Shown piece by piece: positions 26,590-37,213 of a stretch of 64,000 bases of DNA. Each line of letters begins with the position of its first letter. Positions within the stretch are counted from its first letter, which is position 1. The DNA is from Piscicola geometra. Lineage: Eukaryota > Annelida > Clitellata > Hirudinida > Piscicolidae. Location: positions 6,123,120-6,187,119 of the forward strand of contig OX030962.1 in the NCBI GenBank assembly GCA_943735955.1. Reading direction: 5' to 3'. A program made the translations under genes and the position numbers. Below the pieces are notes generated by a model that worked only from the letters and a program-made list of their open reading frames with translations, had not been told where the DNA came from and did no database searches.

Positions 26590-27182
26590 CACACTGCATG
26601 CATTGGATTTAGAATGCTGATCTTCACTTATATACTTTCACAAAATCTATTCATCAAGTCTTAATGCTTCAAATATGTCTTGAATTAAAATAATTAATTT
26701 AAAAATGCCACAAAAATACTTTTTTAATCATTTATGAGAGAATGACACTAATAGATATAGAAATTTAGAAATTATATAATATAATATAGTGTATGAGATT
26801 AATATTATTAAATTTCTAATATATAGAATGTATTGAATTGCTATATAAACTTTATATTATGAATTTAATTTAATAATTTAATCCTGAGTTTTACACGAGT
26901 TCTTTGTGAAAACACGATGACTTGTCATATATTCAGAACTATATTGAGTTTTCTAGTTTGATTAAAAATATTTATTTAAAACTTATCTTTTAATATTTTA
27001 TTTGCAAATAAAAGCTAGCGGGGGTTGACTAACTTTTAATAACAAAGAATTGCCATCATGCTAATTATTAAAATAAAATATTACAATTGTAAAGATTTTT
27101 TACGGAATAAAATGATTTGCTTGTGTTTATTCGTGTAGTAAGTGAATAAATCAATTCAGTGAAAACACGAATATTTTTATTA
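26590..27182. other. Intergenic, AT-rich, no gene seen
   Basis: This very AT-rich spacer lies between ELOF1 and the upstream BPI-like gene on the same strand. The spacer between cathepsin Z and ELOF1 (25631-26213) is similar. Confidence 0.5.
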
Positions 27183-29281
27183 TTACACAAATCTGTAATC
27201 CAATGCAATACCTACCCAGCCATGTTCCAAACGAACTATTGCATTATAGAAATCAACGTTCTTCATCTTGGGAAGTGGAATTCCCATTTTCATGCGGGAA
27301 TTGATTCGCTCTGCACAGTAGCTGATGACAGAATCCGCAGTGTTTTCTATAAAATCCTTCCTCAAACTCTCCCTTCTTTCTATTTCTAGGACTGCGTCCA
27401 ACCTCATTTTTTCAACTTGAACAACTAAACGATTATTTACAACCTCCAATTCAAATTTAGCATTAAGACGCAAGTTCCACGAAGCCAGTGTAGTTTCGTC
27501 ATTGTCTGAAGCCTGAACGACGAGGGATGCTCTGACTGGCATGATGGACATGAAAAACTCTGGAGTGATGAAGATCTCAGGTACAGAAGTTACTTCGAGT
27601 TTAAGAATAGCGTTTGATGCTTTGTGTTTTGAATTTACTTTCGTCACCTCTTCTTGCACAAAAGCCCTGATTTTCTTATGAGTGAAGCATGAAATGACAT
27701 TAATGCGATTAAAAAACAAAAGTTTTTTTCCCCATTTTTTATTACCATCATTCTCAAAACCAACCACGCACAAACCTCAATCTTGTGCAACTCCAAATCT
27801 TCCCTGCAGAGACCTCTAGCGAACAAACCTCGTATAGCACTCTTGAAGAATCCATCGGAGATCGACATTGCCATCATGGAGATAACCGGGATTCCAGGTA
27901 GAGACGTCTGCCAATGGGAATGATACAATGGGAAAAAGACATTAAAAGTAAATTATGTAATAATAATTCAAAATTATGGGTTTTTAATTTTTTTAATTGC
28001 ATTTGTTCATTTGTAACTAATCTTATAATCTTTTAATTTCAATAAAACAAAATACTAGACTGATCCTCAACGCACTTCATTCATCATCAATGCATCTCCT
28101 TCGACAAATCCAACATGACGAGTTTCAAGGTAAGTCGGAGCATAAATTGGTGATGGTGTTTGTGGTGTCTGGCTGAAGGAATAGTCGATAATAAAGTCGT
28201 CAAAAATCTTTCCTTTAAGCTCCAGATTCGAAAGAATAATATTGCCGTTCGTGCTGACGGCTTTCTTGATTTCGTCGCATTGAAAAGTTTCCATTCGGGA
28301 TTTTATCTGTTTTTTAACATGCCTTAATGGTATGAATAAGTATGATTATATTTAACATTTTTTGAATATGACTACGTTTAATTCAAGTTTGTTCGTTTCA
28401 AAATATCAACTGATCTCACTCACCCTTTGAGAAATGGCGTGATCAAACCACCGCCATTGATTCTGACCAACAACATTCTCATTTCAATTCTGCAGTAATT
28501 GACCTCAACCTCAAGCACTCCCTTGTGGTTAAACCTAGTCTCCGCAACGACGTACGATGAAACATCTCCTGACCAAGCCGTTACGTTTCCACTCTTGCTC
28601 ATCAACCGGTTCTTATGCATCCAATCTCCACTAAGAGTGAAGGCTCCGCTTATCAGCTTCACTAGGAGACCCTCCCCTCCGCTCTTTGTAGTGTATGTCC
28701 GAGGCTTTTTGAAGCGCTCGATCTGTTAAAATATCGTGTGTGGTTGGTGTCAACTTAAATATAATCTATTTTTTAAAATAGATGTAAAAAATATTAGTAT
28801 AAAGTAAAATGATTTATTTGAGACAATTAATTATGTGTATTATAAAATTTATAATTTATACATATAATTAAGGATACGAATAATTTAACAAACGTCCTAA
28901 TAGAGCAAGCACCTTGATGTTTCGGATGCTGTACGACCCCATCTTGCTTCCGTCGATGTCACCAAACCTCCCGTTCCAAACACTTTCCACAAACTTCTCG
29001 ATGATTGCGCCTGTAACATAATTGAGACCCTTCTCGCTCACAAACACCCTGACGTTCGGTGCTGGACAGAGGTTGCGTGAATAATTATGATATATTCAAA
29101 AGATTTGTGACTTTAAAATATTATATTTATATTTTAATAGATTCATTCAAATTTTGGACAACTTTAAAATGCTCTCAAACATGCACCACAAGCAGTTGTT
29201 TTTCATGAAACAAATGTTACCTTGAGAGCCAACGCTGTGGAAGAACAGAAAAACGCCAAAAAAGATGAAAATATAAGACAT
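27183..29281 (-). CDS. BPI/LBP/PLUNC-family lipid-binding protein (possibly with disrupted frame)
   Basis: Exons: 29281-29221, 29061-28913, 28722-28424, 28306-28076, 27907-27776, about 27666-27183. Exon 1 encodes a signal peptide (MSYIFIFFGVFLFFHSVGS). Exon 2, APNVRVFVSEKGLNYVTGAI...GSYSIRNIK, matches the N-terminal barrel start of BPI (VVVRISQKGLDYA). Exon 4, IDYSFSQTPQTPSPIYAP, resembles the central hinge. Exon 6 ends INSRMKMGIPLPKMKNVDFY then VGIALDYRFV, like the BPI C-terminus ([23 protein letters not shown]...GADVVYK). Family members bind lipopolysaccharide or other lipids, extracellularly, in innate defence. Oddities: exon 3 ends in phase 2 (AAAGG|gtgagt) while exon 4 starts in phase 0, and exon 5 ends in phase 0 (GAG|gtttgt) while exon 6 (atcag|GGCTTT) needs phase 2. 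For the latter, an alternative donor GCGTG|gttggt at about 27764 would restore the frame. For the former I found no fix. Confidence 0.75.
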
Positions 29282-30086
29282 TTTGTTTGAAAAACATTTT
29301 TCAAAAGTAGAATAAAGGTCTTATATAATATTTTTGAAATCAACTTATTCGTCCTAATTAAATGAGTGTTAATTTTAGAATCTCTTAAGCTATTCAGAGA
29401 TCTTTGTGGCATTTTAATAGATCCAAAAGTGGTATTTTGAGCCCACAATTCATTTTATGAGACCGTTTAAATGGGGAATTCTGATTAGAATTAACGTTCA
29501 ATTAAATAGTGAAGAAAATTTGGAAAGAAGTAGAGCATGGCGAAAGAGAAAAAATTTGATTTATGGAAGAAGGGGAGGCGGGTAACTGTTATCCTACAAA
29601 GCGACATCCCACTCCCAAGCGAACGAATATTAGCGGCGTACAACCAGTGGCCTGGAAGTCATATTGTTCAAATATTGTTTAAACAATTTTTCCATTCTTA
29701 TTTTGTTATTACCACGGATAAAGTTACTTGAAACTTAATCAATGTGCCTATGATTGTTTGAAAACGCCGATTAAGGTTTGCTTGTTCGTGAATAATTATC
29801 CATTTTTTATATAAATCTATCATTTCCCTTGTGAAAAAGTCTAATTAAAAATACTGAAATTTGTGGTATGTATATTAGAACTGAACTGACATAGTTAATT
29901 ACATCAACCTTGCTACTACATCATGTGCATGTGAACTTTAGCCAAAGGAAAAACTTTATAACGCAATTTATAAATTACAGGCACTGAAAAATGATCAAAA
30001 TTCAGGGGCTAACATATGGAATGGCTTAAGAAATATAAATTCTATTCTGATTATTAATAATAATCGTTTAATATCTATTAAATCTT
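29282..30086. other. Intergenic between divergent BPI-like and CHDH genes
   Basis: This is AT-rich. A 64-codon frame at 29537-29731 (+) begins with a plausible MAKEKKFDLWKKG, but I recognise nothing in it and see no convincing donor. No other feature was seen. Confidence 0.4.
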
Positions 30087-32076
30087 TTGATTAAACTGAA
30101 TTTTTCCAAAATTTTGCTTCGATTCTGTAAAAGTAATCTTTTAGAAGAGTTGCATCATCGATTCATCAAACACTCAAACAAAGTTTCTAATCAAAGGATT
30201 ATGTATACGCACAAACTATGCCGACTCCAGGCTCACGCCAGCATGGCACCACAGATGCGTCGGCTGCTATCGGGAAAGACTGTTGAATGCGACTACGTAG
30301 TGATCGGAGCTGGGTCGGCAGGCAGTGTGGTGTCTAGTCGCCTAGCACAAGGCTCCAACGATGAAGTGGTGGTGTTGGAGGCAGGCGCGAAAGACACAAC
30401 GTGGAAAATCCAAATGCCAGCAGCCCTCATGTACTGCCTCGACAACCCTCGCTACAGCTGGTGCTACCATTCAACACCGCAGAAAAACGTCGATAACCGC
30501 GTGATGTTTCAGCCCAGGGGCAAGGTGTGGGGCGGGTCTTCTTCACTAAACGCCATGGTCTACATCAGAGGTCACCCACTCGATTATGACCGGTGGGAGA
30601 GCCAGGGAGCACAGGGCTGGTCGTATGCGGACTGTCTACCCTACTTCAAGAAAGCCCAGTGCCACCAGCTGGGAGAGGATGACTACAGGGGAGGGGATGG
30701 GCCTTTGTATGTGAGCAGAGGAAAATTGGAAAACCCGCTTTTTGAGTGCTTCATCGAGGCTGGAAAAGAAGCCGGTTATGGCTATACGGAAAACATAAAT
30801 GGCTTCAGACAGGTTGGTGCACCAATTTTATGCGCTTTCATCTTTTTATTTCAACTCAAAAAATAAGAATTCATGATTAAAGATTTCTTTTTTTTTAATT
30901 AGTGTGTACCATATTTAAAAAATAATAATACACTCGAAGGAAGGTTTTGGTCCGCTTGACAGAACGATCAAGAACGGCAAAAGATGGAACACTTCAGCAG
31001 CCTATTTGAAACCCACTCTGGCTACGCACAAGAACCTCTCTATCCTCTCAAACTCTCACGTGACCAGGATTTTAATGAAAGGCAGCAAGGCTGTAGGAAT
31101 TGAATATTTGAAAGGGAAGGAATTGAAAAAGGTTATGGCTCGCAAGGAGGTTATCTTGTGTGGTGGTTCCATCAACACACCACAGGCCCTCAAGTTGTCA
31201 GGCATCGGAGACTCCAAAGAACTCAAAAACTTTGACATTCCCGTTGTGAGTCACCTTCCAGGTGTGGGCAATAATCTGCAAGACCACATCGAAGTGCACT
31301 TGCAGTACAAATGCTCGCAGCCGATTACGCTGTACAAGTACCAGTGGAAGTTTCCCGTCACGATGGCGATGACAGGACTACAGTGGTTCTACAACCAAAC
31401 AGGAGCAGCCTCGAGCACTCACTTCGAAGCCGGTGCATTTTTCAGAAGTACCGCGGATAAGCCGCACCCCGACGTACAACTCCACTTTGTGCCCACCTTG
31501 GTCATCGACCATGGGAGGAAAATGGGTTCATGCCACGCATTCCAGGTGCACTGTGGCACTTGTAGGGCGTCCAGTGTTGGAACTGTGAAACTCAAGTCAA
31601 AGGATCCCCTCCAGCACCCTGAAATCGACTTCAACTACCTCTCTACGCCTGAAGACGTTGTCGATTTTCGAAACTGTGTGAAGCTGACAAAGGAGATTGT
31701 TGAACAGAAGGCGTTTGAAAAGTACAGAAAAGGTTTCTATGACGATAACCTCAAACTGGATACTGATGAACAAGTCGATAGATTCTTCAAAAAGAATTTG
31801 GAAACGGCTTACCACCCGTGTGGAACGGCAAAGATGGGCTCTGAGAGTGATGTAAATGCAGTGGTCGACTCAGACTGCAAAGTGATGGGTATTGAGAACC
31901 TGCGTGTGGTAGACGCTTCCATAATGCCCAGCATCATCAGTGGCAACCTCAATGCTGCGGTTATCATGATGGCTGAGAAAGTGGCTGACAAGATCCTCAA
32001 GAAACCACCACTTGCCAAAGCCAACGTGCCTGTGTGGAAGCCCAGCAAGCCAAATCTTCAAAGAGAAGGAGTTTGA
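30087..32076 (+). CDS. CHDH: Choline dehydrogenase (GMC oxidoreductase), mitochondrial
   Basis: Two exons, 30087-30812 and 30940-32076, joined in phase 0 (AGACAG|gttggt to tcgaag|GAAGG), give 620 residues (human 594). CHDH oxidises choline to betaine aldehyde with FAD on the matrix side of the inner mitochondrial membrane. The FAD dinucleotide-binding motif DYVVIGAGSAGSVVSSRLA is at residues about 70-88. GMC signature blocks are GKVWGGSSSLNAMVYIRGH and CGGSINTPQALKLSGIG. The C-terminal active-site region YHPCGTAKMG is followed by VVDASIMPSIISGNLNAAV. The junction reads NGFRQ-EGFGPLDRTIKNGKRWN, as in human CHDH. The N-terminal ~65 residues are basic and Arg/Lys/His-rich without acidic clusters, consistent with a mitochondrial presequence; later Mets at residues 39 and 53 are alternative starts. 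AATAAA at 32205-32210 is a likely poly(A) signal. Confidence 0.95.
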
Positions 32077-32204
32077 GAAGAGTGTTCTGAAGGTTAAAAG
32101 TGCAGTTTCATAATAGATATTCTTTGTAGTTCTCGCATAAAACACTGGAACATCGTTTGTATTATTTAGTGTCTTTATAGTTGTGTATGCATTTTTATTT
32201 GTTA

Positions 32205-32210
32205 AATAAA
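32205..32210 (+). terminator. Candidate CHDH poly(A) signal AATAAA
   Basis: This hexamer lies 129 bp after the CHDH stop codon, in the convergent space with the eL43 gene. Confidence 0.5.
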
Positions 32211-32793
32211 CTAAGAAACCAAAGTTCATTCTTTCTTCTTCCTTATATTCAGAGCACTAGCGTGTCGACGTAGACAATAAACGTCATCGGTCTTTGCGCT
32301 GCCTGTGTAATCGTTCGTGGTTTCTTCGTATTTTGAGAATGCTGCCAATCACCATGTTGCTCATGGGGGCTCTGTTATGTTTGCTTAATCTTTTCAGAGT
32401 TTTTTTCTACCTTATCTTAGAATGCATGTTTTAGAAGGCAATCGGGAAAGCGAGTAAGGTGTAGTGACATTTTGGTTAACAGGCTACCAAGATTGAACTC
32501 AAGTCTATGGCTGCTCTCACTCTAACGTGCTGAGGTCAGGGCTATCCAAGTTATATGAAGCTGTGTTTCTGTTCTCTACTTCCTTGACCGGTTGTCCAGT
32601 TTGGTGCCTAATTACCATTCATTGTCTTCAGTTCGTTTTTTTGCAAGACGGGAAGGATTAGGAAGACAATACCCATAGGACCAAGACGCCCTTTATGGGG
32701 CAGATACTTGCAACAGAGAAGCCTTAGTTTGTTAAAATCTTTTTAACCCCAGCACACCATTGAATGTAAAAAATTCAAAAACGTTTTAAAGGT
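32211..32793. other. Intergenic between convergent CHDH and eL43 genes
   Basis: This is moderately GC-balanced sequence unlike the AT-rich flanks, which could be an old transposon, but I see no coding remnant, terminal repeat or RNA gene to support that. Confidence 0.35.
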
Positions 32794-32799
32794 TTTATT
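32794..32799 (-). terminator. Candidate eL43 poly(A) signal AATAAA
   Basis: Minus-strand AATAAA, 24 bp after the eL43 stop codon. Confidence 0.55.
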
Positions 32800-32822
32800 G
32801 AGGAAACGGACATAGTTGTGCT

Positions 32823-33975
32823 TTAGACATCCCTGTTCTCCTTCAATCTCTTCAACGAGGACCTAGCAGTAACTGCAGCTGGAGTGCTGTAAGGAAAGGA
32901 GGAAGTTGACTAAAGATCTAGAAATAATATTCTTAACAAGAAAATGAATACTTTATTCTTCAATTTTAATGAAAAAAGAAAACAGGTATTTTTGAGTTAA
33001 GAAATAAAATTTTATGAAAATAAAAACATAAGTTTCAGATGGAAAACATCTAAAAGTATTCTTGATAAACATTTTTGATTTTCAACCCTTGAAACTATTT
33101 TTCAAATTTTTATTTTTCTGGTATAATATACTAACGTGAAAGTGTAAGCTCCTCCGGCAACGACCTTCTTACAGGCCTTGCAAGCCCAGATGCCAACACA
33201 AGTCCTCTTCATAGTATCCTGTTTGATTAAGATCACAACTAATGATAGTTGTTTAAAGTATTAATAAATAGGCTTTTATTGAGCTATAGTTTTTGATGAA
33301 TAAATAAAAGTACATTTTATATTTTAAAACTAGTTTTAAATCCAACGAACCTTTCCACAGTAAGAGCAGGTGTACTTGGCGTGCTGGGTCACCTCCATCT
33401 TTTTGATATCCTTACGCAAACTGGCACCATATCTGGTACCGTACTTGCCACAGATTCCTACCTTCTTCGTTCTTTTCGCCTAAAAATCAATAAGTTTTCA
33501 AGTTTCATAAAGAATATCAGAAAAATATACTGATTCATCAGATTGAAGTTGACAGAAAAAAATATTTTAATATTCTTAAAAATAGAGATGCATGAAGATA
33601 CAATTTTCTGTTCCCTTAACTAACCATTGATTCGAGAGGAAAAAGAAAAAGAAAACAACATAGAGAATACAACTGTTTTCAAAAAACTAAAAAACTTTTT
33701 GAATTTCGAAAACTGTTTGTATTTAAATTTACAAATTTATTTATTTTATTTAACGTTTTAAATTAATCTTAAAACATCGTATTTAGATAGTGTTAGGTCA
33801 TGAAACTATGTCAATGTAAATAAAATATAATAACATCTTAAATTTTAAGACTTAAATTTTAAGTCTTAAAACTTTTGGAAAACTGCATTACTTGAGAAAT
33901 CTGATTTATTTTGTGTTCATTACAAAAATCAATTGCACTTTAGAGAATTATAAAAAGTCAAATTTTATTTACCAT
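32823..33975 (-). CDS. RPL37A: Large ribosomal subunit protein eL43 (RPL37A)
   Basis: Four exons: 33975-33973 (the ATG alone), 33479-33351, 33218-33136, 32886-32823; 92 residues. Junctions are ATG|gtaaat to tttttag|GCG, GGAAAG|gttcgt to aaacag|GATA, and TTTCAC|gttagt to ttacag|CACT. The product [20 protein letters not shown], then [25 protein letters not shown] and SLKRLKE is eL43. Zinc-ribbon cysteines sit at residues 39, 42, 57 and 60, as in human. An intron directly after the start codon is a common ribosomal-protein gene design. On the minus strand the leader contains CTTTTTG 15-9 bases before the ATG, which fits a 5' TOP (terminal oligopyrimidine) start site used for growth-dependent translational control. 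Coding exons are GC-richer than the introns. Confidence 0.97.
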
Positions 33976-34004
33976 TCTTTTCAAAAAGCCATAGAATATT
34001 GATG
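33973..34004. promoter_or_regulatory. Compact bidirectional start region of eL43 and PTPMT1
   Basis: The eL43 start codon (33975-33973, -) and the PTPMT1 start codon (34002-34004, +) are separated by 26 bp. Both are fixed by strong homology beginning at or just after them. At least one transcript must start inside the other gene or its intron, or PTPMT1 must acquire its 5' end by splicing (a catag acceptor-like site ends at 33994). Confidence 0.7.
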
Positions 34005-35155
34005 GGATGCATTGCTCAAACCTATTTCTACACTTCTTTGGCGTACAACCTTCTTATGCACAGAATCAAAGGAAATCCATGGTATAGCAGAATCGATAAT
34101 ACGGTGCTTTTAGGTGCTCTGCCCTTCAGATCCCAAACACAGGAGGTTATTGAAAGTCTTTCAAGCTTTACAAATAAAGATTTAAAATTCAAGATAGACT
34201 ACCTTAGAATTATATTTTAATTTTAAATATGATAAATTAAAAAAATATTTTTCATTTTTACAGCTCATAGATGAAGGAGTTAGAGGGGTTGTGACAGTGA
34301 ATCAGCCCCATGAAACAAAGTTTTGGGTTAACACATCTGAGGTATTTTGTAAAAAAATATTGTTGAATGCTATTTTTCAACAGTTTTCATGTTTATTATA
34401 TAATTATCTTTTTGCATTAGTGAACCATAATATTTGGTACTATATGCTTCATAATATCATTATAAAATTAATGATATTCAAATAAATTTTTACAATATAA
34501 AAATTGACAATCAAATTTGTATGACTTTCAAATATTATCCATTTGATTAATCTCACAAACCCTCTTCTCTTCCACCACCACCTCGTGCAGGAGTGGGCAT
34601 CCCACGGAGTGAAACATTTGATCCTCGACACTCCAGACTTGAACTCCGTTCCGAGTGACATGAATATTCATCGAGGCGTCGAGTTCATCATGAACATGCG
34701 CGACCAGACCTACCCGAACAACGTGTACGTGCACTGCAAGGCTGGTCGATCACGCAGTGCCACCATTGTCATCTGCTACATCATCCGAGTGAGGAGAATA
34801 ATAAACATAAATAATTATTTTTAAATAAATATTCTGTTTCTATTATTATTCATTATGTTTTCTATGATGCTGACCAAATGTCACTTCTCAAGAATGCCTG
34901 ATAATAATAATTTTATTCTATAAATTTCTTCTTTTTATTTCATATTAAGTTTAATCATTTCAATGACGCCATGACACCCAACAGCTGCACAGTTGCACCC
35001 CCCGAGAGGCGCTCAAGATTGTGGCTGAGTGCAGACCTAGCATTCGAATCCTTGACCGCCATTTTGATGCAATTTCTCGATACTATGACAACGTTGTCTT
35101 GAAGCCTCTTCATTTCAAACTTAAAAACTCTCTGAAAAATTCACACTTAAACTGA
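34002..35155 (+). CDS. PTPMT1: PTPMT1, mitochondrial dual-specificity phosphatase (phosphatidylglycerophosphate phosphatase)
   Basis: Four exons, 34002-34145, 34264-34341, 34591-34788, 34985-35155, all joined in phase 0; 196 residues (human 201). PTPMT1 removes phosphate from phosphatidylglycerophosphate on the inner mitochondrial membrane, a step of cardiolipin synthesis. Exon 1 gives NPWYSRIDNTVLLGALPFRS, exon 2 GVRGVVTVNQPHETKF. Exon 3 carries the catalytic loop VYVHCKAGRSRSATIV, with Cys and Arg of the HCX5R motif present. Exon 4 includes AECRPSIRILDRHFDAI, which replaces human KIRSYIHIRPGQLDVL. The hydrophobic, basic N-terminus (YFYTSLAYNLLMHRIKG) fits mitochondrial import. Introns are 118-249 bp and AT-rich. 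Confidence 0.95.
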
Positions 35156-36484
35156 TCCCTTTTAACACTTAAATACCATCAGCTCTGACTCAAGTGTTTT
35201 CAAATTGATTAAGCTAGTCTGAAACGGACTAAATTTTTTTAATAATCTGGATTCTACGTTTAATCACAGACGCAATCATTGTTCTAGAATTTTGTTTACG
35301 GGGTTTGGTAGGACTGAACCTGCTAAGCTGCTGCCACTTTTCTAAGAATTTCTTAAAGTGGGATTCAAGCAGTTCACTCCTTAAGCAAGCCATTTATCAC
35401 CTAATAAGACCGTGGTGCCTTGATTTAGAGTTAAGAAATTGATCTAAAAAAAGAAATTCTAAAAATACTAAGGTTTACGAGGTTAGACGAGATTAGAAAT
35501 TTGTATAGCAGAAGGAAGGCGCGTGTGTAAGACGTTTTGCTGAAAAAGTTTGGGATGGTTTGGACACGTGCAAAGGAAGAAAAAGAATTATATCGAGAGT
35601 AGAGTGCTGAAGATAGAACTAGAATGAAAGGTAACATGAAAAGAACACGAATGAGGTAAATGCACAGTGGGAGAGAAGTGGGAATAGAGAAAAATGCTGA
35701 AAATGGAGTGGCTTTGAAGTAAAAAAGACTTTAAAAGAAGGATGTGCGTTGACTATTTTGGGGGGTCCAAGGGTCCGAAACTCTCTTTCTTTTAACATCT
35801 ATTGTTATACGAATGTTTGAGTAAACAATGAAAAGTTTTATTTAAGACAGCTATAACTATAACTAAACATACTTACAATTTATTAATATGTAAAAAAATC
35901 TGTTTTATGCCATGTTTGACGATTATGTTCGTATTAAAAGAAGATTAAAAAAATTTTATAGAAAAAAGTGGAGGGGGGGGGTCCTCATTAAGGCGGACCC
36001 CAAGAGCCCCCAAGATCGCCGCCCATGCTGGCCACTCAAGCATCGTCACAATTCTCCCAATATACCCATCTACCCCATGAAATTGTATTCATTTATATGA
36101 CATATTTGTATTTCTATTTCTAACTGCACAGTCTCAAGCTTTGAACCTGGATTGGAAACTCTCATGAATGCACTCATTTTACAATAAAAAACTTTAATCT
36201 CTGAGCTGACTAAATCTCTGAATCTCTTTTCGATTCTATTTGTCACTTCTATGACAACGTCGTCTGAAGACCTTATGACGTCATATATAAAAAATCATTA
36301 AAAAGATTCACATATAATATATTTATTCTAAGTACTTTGATAATCATTTTTTATTAATCTGATATTATTAAAAATATGTGATTTACTTTTCATTGAATTC
36401 AATTTTTAAACTTTCTATTAGTATCTTTTAACTTAAGTTTTATTTTCACAACCTTTAACACAAGTTTACACATTTCTGATTATA
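35156..36484. other. Intergenic with decayed retroelement
   Basis: This spacer lies between PTPMT1 and the NUDT7-like gene. Apart from the LINE-like remnant listed separately it shows nothing convincing; a 62-codon frame at 35912-36100 has no recognised similarity. Confidence 0.4.
35490..35760 (+). mobile_element. Decayed non-LTR retrotransposon ORF2 tail
   Basis: The + strand frame around 35545-35620 reads SLGWFGHVQRKKKNYIESRV followed by LKIELE and a stop. This resembles the C-terminal RWFGHVxRR...R(V/M)LxxEL tail common to many LINE-type reverse transcriptase polyproteins. Stops interrupt it before and after, and no reverse transcriptase core is left. The assignment rests on this one motif. 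Confidence 0.5.
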
Positions 36485-37213
36485 ATGAGTTTAGCCAGAC
36501 AAGAAGTTTTAAATAGAATAAAAAGTTTGGTTTTCGAAGAATATGCTTCAAACAGACTTTCTAGTGCTTTCAGTCGCCTACCACAAGCGGCCGTTTTAAT
36601 TCCTCTGATATGGAATTCAAAATCTTCACAACTCGACGTTCTGCTCACCAAAAGATCTCAGAAGGTTAATAGCGACAAAGGCCATATTTGTTTTCCAGGC
36701 GGAAAACGTGACGAATCAGACAAAGATGAAATAGAAACTGCTTTGCGAGAGAGTGAGGAGGAGATTGGACTGAAGAGAGAAGAAGTCGAAGTTATTGGAA
36801 GCTGCGTGCCGTTTTTGAGCAAAAGGAACATTTTGATGAGGACTGTTATCGGCTTGGTGGATGAGAATTTTGAGGCAAAGCCGAACGATGAAGTGGAGTT
36901 TGCCTTCACTCTGCCTGTGAGTCGTTTCCTCAGCCATCAAGGGCACAGCTGCTCCGAGTACAAACACTCCATCACACACCAATCAAGGCACATCCACTTC
37001 TTCCAAGACACTGTTCTCAATGATGAATCAGTGCAAACCTTTGGAATAACTGCCCAGATTTTGGTTGAACTGGCTGTTGCCATTTTCAGAAAACAGCCTG
37101 ATTTTGAAGCTTTCGATAATGAAATCTACTCTGATCACAGCCCTTTCCAGTATCAACAAAAACTACTTGCAGAAATAATTAAGATAGAACCTACTCTTTG
37201 TGGAAAACTATGA
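36485..37213 (+). CDS. NUDT7: Peroxisomal-type CoA diphosphatase (NUDT7-like Nudix hydrolase)
   Basis: Single exon, 242 residues. The CoA-pyrophosphatase signature LLTKRSQKVNSDKGHICFPG runs into the Nudix box GGKRDESDKDEIETALRESE then EEIGL, with the metal-binding REXXEE core intact. Human NUDT7 aligns block by block: LPLV, [32 protein letters not shown] versus GLVDENFEAKPN. These enzymes split CoA and acyl-CoA into 3',5'-ADP and 4'-phosphopantetheine in peroxisomes. Human NUDT7 ends with a PTS1 signal; here the last residues are LCGKL, so the terminal GKL is only an atypical PTS1 and targeting is uncertain. No intron interrupts the coding sequence. The gene is flanked by AT-rich spacer on both sides. 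Confidence 0.93.
   Translation: MSLARQEVLNRIKSLVFEEYASNRLSSAFSRLPQAAVLIPLIWNSKSSQLDVLLTKRSQKVNSDKGHICFPGGKRDESDKDEIETALRESEEEIGLKREEVEVIGSCVPFLSKRNILMRTVIGLVDENFEAKPNDEVEFAFTLPVSRFLSHQGHSCSEYKHSITHQSRHIHFFQDTVLNDESVQTFGITAQILVELAVAIFRKQPDFEAFDNEIYSDHSPFQYQQKLLAEIIKIEPTLCGKL

Noticed and set aside
29537..29731. 64-codon + strand frame MAKEKKFDLWKKG
   Set aside because: Plausible-looking start but no recognised homology, no clear donor, and it ends in AT-rich noise.
35280..35400. Possible tRNA-derived SINE (GGGATTCAAGCAGTTC resembles an inverted B box)
   Set aside because: No matching A box or cloverleaf could be folded by eye, and no target duplication was seen.
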